Below, in pieces: positions 34,685 to 43,077 of a stretch of DNA of 64,000 bases (positions are counted from its first letter, which is position 1; every line of letters starts with the position of its first letter). This DNA comes from Candidatus Dormiibacterota bacterium (GTDB lineage Bacteria; Chloroflexota; Dormibacteria; Aeolococcales; Aeolococcaceae), in NCBI GenBank assembly GCA_003162415.1, contig PMOL01000008.1, positions 283,741-347,740 on the forward strand, read 5' to 3'. The position numbers and the translations under genes were made by a program. The notes beneath the pieces were generated by a model. It worked only from the letters and a program-made list of their open reading frames with translations, was not told the DNA's origin and did no database searches.

Positions 34685-34762
34685 CGTACCCCCGCGATGG
34701 CGGCTGGCGTCAGCGATCACGTCTGGAAGATCGAGGAGATCGTTGCCCTACTCGACTCCTAG
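34685..34762 (+). mobile_element. IS1-type transposase 3' remnant (a)
   Basis: The plus strand encodes RTPAMAAGVSDHVWKIEEIV and ALLDS followed by a stop. This is the characteristic C-terminus of IS1-family DDE transposases. Only this tail is present. The same tail is found at 36405-36474 and in the longer remnant ending at 37046. Confidence 0.7.
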
Positions 34763-34771
34763 AATTAGGGC

Positions 34772-35014
34772 ATGTGGTCGGCGGATGTGGTGAAGACGAT
34801 CCAAGACCCCACCGGCAGACGCGAGGTGAGGATCGTCCGGAACTCGGACGGGAGTTTCGCTTTTGAGGAGTGGCGACTTTCCGCCTACCACAGTGCGATT
34901 GTTAGACGAGGCGAATTCTGGGAGCCGATATCCAAGGGCCGGACCTTCGCGGACTCCCCTGAGACGGCTGAGCGCGAGGCTCGGGCCGGGGTAGACTGGC
35001 TGATCCCCCAATAG
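34772..35014 (+). CDS. Small conserved-looking hypothetical protein
   Basis: An 80-residue protein starting MWSADVVKTIQDPTGRREVR, with alternating charged and hydrophobic residues (FEEWRLSAYHSAIVRRGEFW) and ending GVDWLIPQ. The composition is strongly protein-like, and the gene begins ten bases after an IS1 remnant. No family was recognised. Lack of signal or membrane segments suggests a cytoplasmic role. Confidence 0.6.
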   Translation: MWSADVVKTIQDPTGRREVRIVRNSDGSFAFEEWRLSAYHSAIVRRGEFWEPISKGRTFADSPETAEREARAGVDWLIPQ

Positions 35015-35024
35015 CGGGGATAAG

Positions 35025-35039
35025 GCGGATTCGACCTCG
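35025..35039 (+). repeat. Short four-copy motif GCATTCGACC
   Basis: One of four related 15-base motifs (34655-34669, 35025-35039, 35536-35550, 36371-36385), all with TTCGACSTG-like cores and all on the plus strand within 1.7 kb. Two of them directly precede IS1 remnants. They may be relics of an element end. Confidence 0.4.
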
Positions 35040-35106
35040 CGATCGCCATGGCGGTGAGCTGTTCTCCGACCGCACCCTCTTTCGCCGCGCAAACGGGGTG
35101 GCGCTG

Positions 35107-35358
35107 TCAGGTCCCCTCTTGGACCTGGATGAGCTCGTCGGCGACCAGGCCGTGCGCCTCGCGGTGAACCGCGTTGGCGGATTCCTTGTCTGGTGCCTCG
35201 ACCAGGCAGTACGCCCTTCCGGACTCCTCATCGAACCAGTACTTGTGATACGTCACCCCGTACTTGTTCTGAACCGCAAGGTCTTGCTCGTGCGCGCCCT
35301 TGATCGCCTCAGCCGTAAGACCACCGATCTTGTGGTGGGTATCCATGAACAGTGGCAA
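35107..35358 (-). CDS. DUF4242 family protein (SCO4226-like)
   Basis: An 83-residue protein starting at TTG 35356-35358 (MPLFMDTHHKIGGLTAEAIK), with the perfect ribosome site AGGAGG six bases before. DUF4242 proteins characteristically begin MPxFMDxH, which fixes this unusual start. The second half YHKYWFDEESGRAYCLVEAP is also diagnostic. The Streptomyces member SCO4226 binds nickel through His and other residues near the N-terminus; metal binding here is inferred. Confidence 0.88.
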   Translation of the reverse strand: MPLFMDTHHKIGGLTAEAIKGAHEQDLAVQNKYGVTYHKYWFDEESGRAYCLVEAPDKESANAVHREAHGLVADELIQVQEGT

Positions 35359-35575
35359 AGTCTTCCTCCTGGCGCACGCCGTTGACCGGTCCTGGCGCAA
35401 AAAGCTTGACCGGGCACCAGACTCTAAATCAACGGGGGACGCGCTCACCGATCGCGTGAGAGGGCGAACCCTGATGCTACGCCTCGCCGAGAGGGATCGG
35501 GCCACTGGCGCCGTCGGGCGCAGGGGGGAACTAACGGGCATTCGACCTGGTCAGTCGCGTTCCTTCACGGTGCGG

Positions 35576-36259
35576 TCAGTCGGACCGGTGCTCGGGCTCG
35601 TTCTCGGCCCTACCACTGGGAGTTGGAATGCTAGCCGGAGCCGCGGACTGGGCAGGGCTGGGGCTGTGCGACGGGGCGATGGTGACGGTGCGGAGCGACT
35701 CTTCGACCCAGATTCTCTCTTGGAGGCCTTCAATCGCGCCCGCAAGCCAATCGCGAACGTAAACGGCGTCGATGCCTAGTGTATGTCGCCCCCGCCGGTC
35801 CATCCGGGTGAAGGCTCCGACGAGCCACTCGAAATCCGTGTACACGTCGGCGCCTTTTTCGGACCGCGACTGCTTGGTGAACGGCTCAAAGACTAGCCAC
35901 CAGATAACGACAGCGTGCCCAAATAGGCTCCAGAGCAGCTTGACGTCAAGGTGCCTGCGCCGGCTGAGCGTGCCCAGCCCTTCAAAGAAGATGCCAACGG
36001 CCGTACCGGCTCCGACGGGGGTCTGTAGTTCGTCGCGAACGGCGAGGAGGATCGAGAGTCGATGGCGAAGCATGCGCTCGTCGTCGAATTGTCGGGTTAG
36101 GTCGGAGACCAGCTCGACGGCGCGCACGCTCCTCGCCACTCGTAACTGACGGTAGATAGCGATGAACGTGATCGCAAGTGCGGTGAACTGGAGCGCGGCC
36201 CAGAACCACTCCGAGCCTGGTCCGAAGAACGCCATCCCGTTGGTGTTGATGAACGTCAC
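35576..36259 (-). CDS. DUF4760-like membrane-anchored protein
   Basis: A 227-residue protein with one N-terminal transmembrane helix (WFWAALQFTALAITFIAIY) followed by a long cytoplasmic helical domain. The RQLRVARSVRAVELVSDLTRQ segment after the helix and the later LLWSLFGHAVVIWWLVFEPF are typical of DUF4760-type proteins, whose function is unknown. The C-terminus is a Ser/Pro-rich tail. It is transcribed alone. Confidence 0.7.
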   Translation of the reverse strand: MTFINTNGMAFFGPGSEWFWAALQFTALAITFIAIYRQLRVARSVRAVELVSDLTRQFDDERMLRHRLSILLAVRDELQTPVGAGTAVGIFFEGLGTLSRRRHLDVKLLWSLFGHAVVIWWLVFEPFTKQSRSEKGADVYTDFEWLVGAFTRMDRRGRHTLGIDAVYVRDWLAGAIEGLQERIWVEESLRTVTIAPSHSPSPAQSAAPASIPTPSGRAENEPEHRSD

Positions 36260-36404
36260 CGCGTGTCTCTCCGTTCCGCTGACCTGATGGTCGGGACGAT
36301 ACAGAGCGAGGAATCAGCCAGCAACGAGCGGCGGGGATTCAGCTCGCAGTCAGCCACAAAGTGGGGGATAGCGCGCATTCGACGTGACGAGCCGTGTCCC
36401 CTGC

Positions 36405-36474
36405 ACCCCCGGTCGGCGCCGGCGTCAGCCACCACGTCTGGAAGATCGAGGAGATCGTTGCCCTGCTCGACTAG
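36405..36474 (+). mobile_element. IS1-type transposase 3' remnant (b)
   Basis: The plus strand reads PPVGAGVSHHVWKIEEIV then ALLD and stop, the same transposase tail as at 34685-34762 with several substitutions. No other part of the element adjoins it. Confidence 0.65.
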
Positions 36475-36638
36475 AGTTGGACTTTCCTCCGGTTCACAGT
36501 TCGCCATATGAGCCAACCAGCGACCAGGACAGCCATCGCCCCCGCGAACGCGATGAGTACCAACACGATCAGGGTGCCACGGCTAATGACGGTGAACCCG
36601 TTGATCTGGAAGTGGTAGGTATCCGCAAGCGGCATCAT
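36471..36638 (-). CDS. Small single-helix membrane protein
   Basis: A 55-residue frame: MMPLADTYHFQINGFTVISR, then a clear transmembrane helix (TLIVLVLIAFAGAMAVLVAG), then WLIWRTVNRRKVQL. The basic tail after the helix suggests the C-terminus is cytoplasmic. Its stop codon overlaps the stop of IS1 remnant (b) on the other strand. The ribosome site is weak. No family recognised. Confidence 0.45.
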   Translation of the reverse strand: MMPLADTYHFQINGFTVISRGTLIVLVLIAFAGAMAVLVAGWLIWRTVNRRKVQL

Positions 36639-36735
36639 CGCTATCCGATCATATTCCTCTCACCCTCAGCCACTCACCTGTCGTTGTGCGGCCGCCTAGC
36701 TCAAACTGAGGCACTACCCGAAGCCGAGTCGTGGG

Positions 36736-36912
36736 TCAGTTTGACGAGGGCAGATCGGGGCCCGACTCAAGCTCAATGAAGATGTAGTTGAGAGCGCCAA
36801 AGGAGTAGCAGATGAGAATCAGATTGTTGATCTGCCCCGGCATAATACCCTCAGCTAGGTGATGGTCACAGTGACCGCAGACCCATGTGATGTCCCCACT
36901 CCCAACCACCAT
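36736..36912 (-). CDS. Small zinc-ribbon relative with a damaged second knuckle
   Basis: A 58-residue frame starting MVVGSGDITWVCGHCDHHLA. Typical members of this ribbon type have a second CPSCGAYN knuckle about 22 residues later; here it is CYSFGALN, with the second cysteine replaced by phenylalanine. Either the protein no longer binds zinc or the gene is decaying. It ends DLPSSN. The start is uncertain. Confidence 0.45.
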   Translation of the reverse strand: MVVGSGDITWVCGHCDHHLAEGIMPGQINNLILICYSFGALNYIFIELESGPDLPSSN

Positions 36913-37045
36913 CGGCACACTCGTCGCGGGTTTCAGTCGGGAAACATTCCCCGCCTGGTGCTCCGAGAGTACCTGCCCCTGACGTTTTCGCACGAGCCGC
37001 TGCCTCCCGGCCTCTACCTTGTGGACGAGACTTTGCTCCTTGGGC

Positions 37046-37320
37046 CTACCCAGCGTCTAGTTGGGCAACGATCTCCTCGATCCTCCGGACATGGTCCGAA
37101 ACCCCAGCCGCCATCGCGGGGGTCCGAGGGTACGGGTTAGCAGGCTTATGTGGGGCCGCGCGAAGTTGTAGTAGATGAAGTGCAGGGACACAGCGGCGGC
37201 AAGGTTCTCGATCTTGCGGGAAACGCATTGGTCAGCCGCGTGAACCGGCGCATGCCCATCCGCATAGTGAGGTTCTGACGCTCGACGTGTGACGTACCGA
37301 CCTCGGCCAGATCGGGCGTG
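37046..37320 (-). mobile_element. IS1-type transposase remnant (c), frameshifted
   Basis: The minus strand carries the C-terminal third of an IS1-family transposase in several frames: [19 protein letters not shown] with [10 protein letters not shown], then after a shift [20 protein letters not shown], then after another shift RTPAMAAGVSDHVRRIEEIV and AQLDAG. The ERQN...RRFTR...YNF order is the conserved IS1 core near the last catalytic glutamate. At least two frameshifts make it inactive. No inverted repeats were located. Confidence 0.8.
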
Positions 37321-37670
37321 TTTCGTCTCCGGTGGTGATCATCTCATCGCTTCCAGCACCACTCGCCCGCCCAGGTTGCTCTCTAGGCCCGCGGTGCTGA
37401 CGTTGCCGCCCGTAGCGCTCCCCCTATAGCCACAAATTCCGCGTGACGCCGCGCCGGCTCTCCAGGGTGCCCCGGATGAACCGCACTAGACAGCGCCCAA
37501 CGCTCGAGAAGCAAAGTCGCACGCTGATCGCGATCGTCATCCGACTAAGGTCTCCCAAGCTCACCATTCCGGCTGCTCAACGCAACGGCTGGCCAGGAAC
37601 GTTGCAATGTGTTTTGGCCGCCCCCAAGGCCAGGGCCACCCGACCTGACCACGATGGGTAAGTGAGGTTC
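37321..37670. other. Gap without a recognisable gene
   Basis: Between the transposase remnant and the next gene no convincing frame was seen; it may be further decayed element sequence. Confidence 0.35.
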
Positions 37671-38537
37671 CTACGACCGGGCGTCGAAGTCGCTTCGCCG
37701 CTCCGCGCCCTGTCGGCGAGGCGACCCGTGGCCGGTCAGGCCAACGTCAGCCTCCGCGGCGCCGGCATCCTGAAGCACGTCTAAAACGTCACGCAGCGCG
37801 GTGACGAGTCGAGTGACATCTCGTTCGGGAAGAGAGCCCAGTCGTACGGATGCCTCACGCTCTCGAGGCTCCTCTGATGAGAGCCGGGGATCCCAGGCTC
37901 CCGCCCACGTCGGTGCGTCGGCGCCCTGCTCCCAGACGGCTGGCGGGTCAGCCGTCCGGAGGTTGAACCGGTATCGGTTCCCGAAATGGTCGCCGCAGTA
38001 GGCGGCGAGGTTGGCGGCCGGATGGTCACTCACCACGGCTGCGCCAGGGTCGAGGTACCCGTGCGCCTTGCCGACAAAGAGCATGTTCTGGAAGGGTCCC
38101 GGCTCGAAGATGTCGCCGGGCGCCAGATGGAGCGCTCCCGATAAGCCGTTCGCCTCTGCGCCGGCCGAACGGTAGACGTTTCCCCGAGCGAGCATCCAGA
38201 CGACGAAGTTCAGCGCCGGCCCGTTGCCCACATTGCGCACCCGAACTGCAGCCCATGGCTGTTCGCGAATGTCGAGCGGAGGCTCGTCAAGCAGGATCAG
38301 CAGCGGTATGGTGGCGAACGTGCGATCCTCGTGCGCTTGCTCCGCCAGTGCTCGCGCCCCTTCCGTCTGCTCGGCGGCCGCCTCAAGCAACGCGGTGGTG
38401 CCCTCCTGGAGGTGCCTCATGGTGGCATCCACTCGGGCGTTGCGCCGTATCCACAGGATGATCGCCACCACAAACGCGACCAGCACCAGCACCACAGCCG
38501 CTGCTGTGATGCTCTGGACGATAAGACTCCAGTCCAT
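37671..38537 (-). CDS. Membrane-anchored hypothetical protein
   Basis: A 288-residue protein with one N-terminal helix (AAAVVLVLVAFVVAIILWI), a short coiled segment (residues ~45-75), and a soluble beta-rich domain (PLLILLDEPPLDIREQPWAA, VRVRNVGNGPALNFVVW). 'VRNVGNGPA' is a recurring feature of bacterial single-helix proteins with a cytoplasmic or periplasmic Ig-like domain. The C-terminal 80 residues are acidic and basic, probably disordered. Function unknown. Confidence 0.75.
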   Translation of the reverse strand: MDWSLIVQSITAAAVVLVLVAFVVAIILWIRRNARVDATMRHLQEGTTALLEAAAEQTEGARALAEQAHEDRTFATIPLLILLDEPPLDIREQPWAAVRVRNVGNGPALNFVVWMLARGNVYRSAGAEANGLSGALHLAPGDIFEPGPFQNMLFVGKAHGYLDPGAAVVSDHPAANLAAYCGDHFGNRYRFNLRTADPPAVWEQGADAPTWAGAWDPRLSSEEPREREASVRLGSLPERDVTRLVTALRDVLDVLQDAGAAEADVGLTGHGSPRRQGAERRSDFDARS

Positions 38538-38725
38538 GTATTCGCAGTTTAGTCATTGATCCAACTTCTGTTGAATGCGGAGCGCCGTGTTTAGCCAACG
38601 ACGAACCTGTGCGATTGCGGGGCGCCGGCGCCTTGACCAGCGCACGGACGCTTGCCAGTCCATCGTCGGAGGCGCCGCCCTCGCTCATGCGACCGAATTG
38701 CGGTAGCGGTCCCAGCCGATTGAGG

Positions 38726-38786
38726 AACCTCGTCCATCGTTAATACAACCCCCCTGGGCCGCCGAGTGAGATCACCGTCGGCTGGC
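38726..38786. repeat. Direct repeat 1 flanking the dihydrofolate-reductase-like gene
   Basis: This 61-bp stretch shares AACCTCGTC, TAATACAACCCC and TCGGCTGGC, in order, with 39610-39662. The outer end TCGGCTGG also has an inverted partner CCAGCCGA at 38712-38719, so this copy is bounded by 8-bp inverted repeats. Confidence 0.65.
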
Positions 38787-38890
38787 AACCGTCACCTCCT
38801 TCGGCCCGCTCAGGATGCATTGCGACGTGAATCATCTTCGCCCCGCAGGCCCCGAGGACATCTAGGGTCTCTTCAGACCCCGGGACGCCG

Positions 38891-39463
38891 CTAGGCGTCT
38901 TGCACGCGCTCATAGGTCAGGATGACGACGTCACCCTCGACGGTCCGGGTGTCGACGAGGCGCATGGCCTTCTTGTCGCTGGTCTCGCCGAAGAAGCGCT
39001 CGCCGGCCCCGAGCACGACCGGGTAGATCTTCAGCCGCAGCTCGTCGACGAGGTCGTGCTCCATCAGCGTGTGCACGAGCTGGAAGCTGGCGGCGACCTG
39101 GATTTCCCCGTTCAGCTCCTGCTTCAGCTTCGAGACCTCGCTCACCGCGTCGCCTTTGAGGACCATCGAGTTGTTCCAGTCGGGATGTTCGAGCGTCGAG
39201 GACACGACGTACTTTGGCAGGCTGTTCAACCTGTCCGCCAACGCGCCACTCCGGGATGGCCACCGAGCGGCGAACCATGCGTAGCTCCGGCGACCCAGCA
39301 GCAGGGCCTCGGCGGCCAGAGCCTCTTCGAGCGCGAGCTGGTTGAGCTGTGGGCGGTCCTTGATGAGGCCGACCCAGCCCCCGACCCTGAAGCCTTCGTC
39401 ACCGGCCGGGTCCTGAATGACACCGTCGAGCGAGACGTTGTCGATGACGACGATCTTTCCCAT
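38891..39463 (-). CDS. Dihydrofolate reductase-like (RibD C-terminal fold) protein
   Basis: A 190-residue protein starting MGKIVVIDNVSLDGVIQDPAG after an AAGGAG ribosome site. The GRRSYAWFAARWPSRSG segment and the C-terminal VDELRLKIYPVVLGAGERFF are hallmarks of the RibD_C/dihydrofolate-reductase-like superfamily common in actinobacteria, which bind NADPH. True folate reduction is not demonstrated for this group. The gene lies alone between two imperfect direct repeats. Confidence 0.9.
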   Translation of the reverse strand: MGKIVVIDNVSLDGVIQDPAGDEGFRVGGWVGLIKDRPQLNQLALEEALAAEALLLGRRSYAWFAARWPSRSGALADRLNSLPKYVVSSTLEHPDWNNSMVLKGDAVSEVSKLKQELNGEIQVAASFQLVHTLMEHDLVDELRLKIYPVVLGAGERFFGETSDKKAMRLVDTRTVEGDVVILTYERVQDA

Positions 39464-39609
39464 CTCAGTTCTCCTTTCGTGAGCGTTGAAAGGTGATCGT
39501 GCCCCTCGTTTACGCGTTCTGTCTTTATCCGCCGAACGAAAGCGAACAATACTTTTCGGAGCGAAATCTCCGGCGGATTCCAGTAACAAGCGCGGCGACC
39601 AAGCTCAAC

Positions 39610-39662
39610 AACCTCGTCAGTTGCTAATACAACCCCTTCGACCGAAATGACCTTCGGCTGGC
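39610..39662. repeat. Direct repeat 2 flanking the dihydrofolate-reductase-like gene
   Basis: The partner of 38726-38786, 884 bases away and in the same orientation. It ends one base before the stop codon of the acyltransferase gene. Confidence 0.65.
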
Positions 39663-39663
39663 G

Positions 39664-40773
39664 CTAGGGGTGATCCGCGGGAAGCGCCGACGGGAGTGCG
39701 CCAGCAGGCGCAGCCTTACGCTTCAGGCGCAGAAACGGTTGCTCTAGATATCTGTAGGAGGCCGTTGCCATACCGACCGCCATGAGACAGCCCACGAGAA
39801 GTGGCAGCCAGCCGTCACCGCCGGCAAAAGGCTGGATCAGAGCGGCCGCCGGCGCCGCATACAGGTAGATCCCGTAGGACCGCTGCCCGACCCATACCAA
39901 AGAGCCCGTCGATAGGACTAACGCGATTCGACCGCTCTCATGCTGGGTGACCGCGAGAACCAGAAACATAGCCGCAAAGTCAATCCATGTGAGCGAGAGG
40001 CCGATCGCGCGGTCTTCCTGAACTACGAGAGCGCCGACGACGAGCGCCATAGCGGAAAGGATGCCGACGACATTCCAGGCGCGCCGGGGCACGATCCTGA
40101 GGTATCCGAGGGACTCGGCCAATGCAGCGGCGCAGCCGAGGAGCAAGGCGCCCGCACGAGCATCGGTTCGGAAGTAGGCACCATTAGAGAACAGCAAGTG
40201 ATCCCCCGTCGATAGCAGCGCGCCTACGAGTGCAACCGTCAAAGCGAATCGACGACCACCCAGTCGCAGAGCCGCAAACAACGCAATCGGCCAGACCCAG
40301 TAGAACTGCTCTTCGATCGCGAGCGACCAGGTGTGGACCAACAATCCGCTGTGGACAACGCCGACAACGATCAGCCAGTTGGCCATGTACCCCATGGCTC
40401 CTATCGCCTCGCGGGCAGTGTCGGCGGCTGACAGTGGCCACTCGATGAATGCAACCAGCAGGGCTAAGGCGATGGTCGCGCTCAGCGCGGGAAGCAGGCG
40501 GAGCGCTCGGCGCAAGTAGAAGGTCCGAAGGCGAATGTGCCCAGTCAGTTGCCACTCGACGGTGAGCAGCGCGGTGATCAGGTAGCCACTGAGAACGAAG
40601 AAGACATCCACACCCAGCCACCCGCCACGCGCGACTTGGCCCCACGAGTGCGAAACGAGGACGGCCAGGACCGCCAAGGCACGAATGCCGTCAAGCGCAG
40701 GCCGGTAGCGGAACGACGCGGGAGCCAGGGCCGCCTTTTGCCCGCTAGAGGTGCTCGCGTCTAAAGCGGTCAT
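39664..40773 (-). CDS. Acyltransferase family 3 membrane protein (OafA/YrhL type)
   Basis: A 369-residue integral membrane protein with about ten helices. The opening YRPALDGIRALAVLAVLVSH with the catalytic-type His, then GWLGVDVFFVLSGYLIT, YLRRALRLLPAL and HTWSLAIEEQFYWVWPI are the conserved acyltransferase-3 motifs. Such enzymes O-acetylate surface polysaccharides, peptidoglycan or antibiotics. No C-terminal SGNH domain is present. The substrate is unknown. Confidence 0.93.
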   Translation of the reverse strand: MTALDASTSSGQKAALAPASFRYRPALDGIRALAVLAVLVSHSWGQVARGGWLGVDVFFVLSGYLITALLTVEWQLTGHIRLRTFYLRRALRLLPALSATIALALLVAFIEWPLSAADTAREAIGAMGYMANWLIVVGVVHSGLLVHTWSLAIEEQFYWVWPIALFAALRLGGRRFALTVALVGALLSTGDHLLFSNGAYFRTDARAGALLLGCAAALAESLGYLRIVPRRAWNVVGILSAMALVVGALVVQEDRAIGLSLTWIDFAAMFLVLAVTQHESGRIALVLSTGSLVWVGQRSYGIYLYAAPAAALIQPFAGGDGWLPLLVGCLMAVGMATASYRYLEQPFLRLKRKAAPAGALPSALPADHP

Positions 40774-42003
40774 AGGTACTAATGCTCACGGCGCACTCAA
40801 CGGACGCCTACTGCGAATCCGTGGCCACCATGGTCGAGTCCGTCGACCGAGCGTTCCGCGCGGTGGGCTTGCATGATCGTCGTCGCCGCGGTGACCCGTG
40901 GAGTCGCGCAGGGGAGCGCACCATGTGACATAAAGGAAAGGTAGCTTCGACTCGTCAGCGATTCCGCTGGCGTTGCTGGAAAGTCACTCTCGCCTCCGCG
41001 AGCAGCCCGACCCGCCATTTGATTGGAGTACGAGAGTTCGCTCAAATTTGGCCGCGCCCGTCTTGACCTGACCGGCGGTACGAAACGCGGCAACCTGGTC
41101 CTGCTCTGCCTCCTAGCGAACAGCTAGCGCTCCGCGAGCCCGGCTGCCACGAGGTCGGCTCTGGTGTGTTAATTGCACGCTGGGGTGAGCCGCGATCCGC
41201 TCACTCGACCCGCTCGAGCGCCTGCACAGCGCACGACTTGAGCCACCCCGGGTTTCATAGAGACTCGTTCTACTGAGTCCCAGCCACTGCCCCCGGGGCT
41301 GACGGGTGGCAGTCGGTCGCCTCGAGTTCAGCGGGAGGAACCATGTCGATGCCGCCGAGCGCCCTGATGTCCATTCGCGTTGACCGTCCTGCTGCATTGC
41401 CACTAGCATGGGGTCCACCGGGGTAACGGCCGAGGAGTAGGGGGATGGATCCCGCGTTGAGCGAAATGCGGCTTGTACCAACGGTAGCGGGGCTCGCCGT
41501 CCGTGCGGGCAACATGCCACATCGGGCGGCAGCTCCTGCGCCATCGCCTTGCTCCCGCGGCAGCCAGTCTGACCCTAGCTATTGGCTGCTCGGCCCCGGA
41601 GACTCGCCGCTGATCCCATCAGACCCCACAGCCGGGCTTATTGCGGGAGCGCGCATTGATCCGGTTTTCGAACTCGCATCGCGCGCGCGAGGAATCAGGA
41701 GTCATGGGTTCCAAGGGTTCATGGGATCTCTCCGGGCCTGGCGATCGTAGTCCGCCGGTCAGCTGGCCTCAGCGACCACCGGCCAGAGGTGGCATCCATC
41801 TCCGTCTGGTTGACGCTAAGGCGGCTCGACTCGGGGCGCCCAGCGGAGACGGTCTTAGCCCTCAGGAGGGTGGCTCCTCCCAAAATCGGTCGCGCGTGTA
41901 GTCGGACTCTCCAGCCTCGATGCTCCGCTTGGCCTGCGTGTACGCCCAGGTCGGGATGCGTAGCGGCGTTGTGCGGCCGGCTGCGGAACCGACGGGATGC
42001 GGG
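40774..42003. other. 1.2-kb gap carrying one dispersed repeat
   Basis: No reading frame here has convincing protein character on either strand. The dispersed repeat copy at 41156-41192 is the only feature seen. The stretch may be decayed sequence. Confidence 0.4.
41156..41192 (+). repeat. Dispersed polar repeat, copy 3, with 6-bp stem
   Basis: The core (41163-41187) is a perfect consensus copy. It is enclosed by CGGCTC (41156-41161) and GAGCCG (41187-41192), an exact inverted repeat. Confidence 0.8.
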
Positions 42004-43077
42004 TCAGACCAGCAGCGCCCGGGTCCCGTCCCACACTTCGCGCACGATCTCGGCCGCGGGCTTGGCCTGGGCCATGGCTGCGGACTGGCCGGCCCAGACC
42101 TGCATGCGCTGCGCGTCGCCCGCTTTCTGCCCGGCGGCACGCAGCGGGGCGGTGAGTGCCCGTTGTACGGGATAGGGTGCCGGTCTTGGTGCGTCGGGCG
42201 CCGTCGCCGCGCGAACATAGTCGGTCGCGATGCTTCGGCCGGCGCGGCCGCTGAAGACCCGGCTGATCCGTGTCTCCTCCGGTGCCGTCGTGCCCAACTC
42301 GTCCGCCCACGCCGGTGACAGCCCGGCTTCGGGGGAACGCAGGAATCCCGTGCCGATCTGGACGGCGCTTGCGCCCAGCAGCAGGGCGGCGGCGACGCCG
42401 CGGGCGTCGGCGATGCCCCCGGTCGCCACTACCGGGATCCGCACCGCGTCGACCACCGCAGGGAGCAAGGAGAAAAGGCCGACCATCTGCGCCTCCGCGT
42501 TGGCGGCGTCGAAGCAGCCGCGATGCCCGCCGGCCTCCATCCCCTGAGCCACGACGACGTCAGCCCCCGCCGCTGCGGCTGCGCGGGCCTCGGCCACCGT
42601 GGAGATGTTGGCGAACCAGACAATCCCGCGGGCCTTGATCCCAGCGACGAACTCCGGCGGGAACAGGCCCATCACTGACGAGACGATCGGGGGCGCCGCT
42701 TCGAGAAGCGCCTGACACTGCGCGCCGAAATCCGGCGGCGTCACATCGCCGGCTTCGGCCGGTACGGCCGGCCCCCAACTGCCGAGAAAATCGCGCACCC
42801 GCGCCTCCTGCGCGACATCGCGCCGGGGCGGTGCCGGTTCAGGAATCCAGAGGTTGAGCTGGAAGGCACCATTGCTGGAGGCCCGCACCTCATCGACCCA
42901 TGCCTTGATCTCAGCCGGCGACAACAGAAGCGCACCGCACGATCCGAGGCCGCCTGCATTGGCGACCGCGATCGACAGTGACGGCGCGCTGGCACCGGCC
43001 ATCGGCGCAAGAAGGATCGGCAACCGCAAACCGAAACGGCGGCAAAAGACGTCGGCTCGACCGAGAGGAGTCGTCAT
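42004..43077 (-). CDS. Nitronate monooxygenase (2-nitropropane dioxygenase family)
   Basis: A 357-residue FMN-dependent TIM-barrel enzyme. Motifs in order: LPILLAPMAGASAPSLSIAVANAGGLGSCG, the FMN-phosphate region VVAQGMEAGGHRG and IPVVATGGIADARGVAAALLLG, and the loop GTGFLRSPEAG. The EAGGHRG is the family signature, with the catalytic His. It oxidises alkyl nitronates to carbonyl compounds and nitrite; related flavoproteins act on other substrates. Its start overlaps the stop of the upstream truncated HAD gene (ATGA). Confidence 0.92.
   Translation of the reverse strand: MTTPLGRADVFCRRFGLRLPILLAPMAGASAPSLSIAVANAGGLGSCGALLLSPAEIKAWVDEVRASSNGAFQLNLWIPEPAPPRRDVAQEARVRDFLGSWGPAVPAEAGDVTPPDFGAQCQALLEAAPPIVSSVMGLFPPEFVAGIKARGIVWFANISTVAEARAAAAAGADVVVAQGMEAGGHRGCFDAANAEAQMVGLFSLLPAVVDAVRIPVVATGGIADARGVAAALLLGASAVQIGTGFLRSPEAGLSPAWADELGTTAPEETRISRVFSGRAGRSIATDYVRAATAPDAPRPAPYPVQRALTAPLRAAGQKAGDAQRMQVWAGQSAAMAQAKPAAEIVREVWDGTRALLV

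Noticed and set aside
40797..41750. Several 80-140-codon frames in the 41-kb gap
   Set aside because: No domain, poor composition, overlapping frames on both strands and a repeat copy inside.
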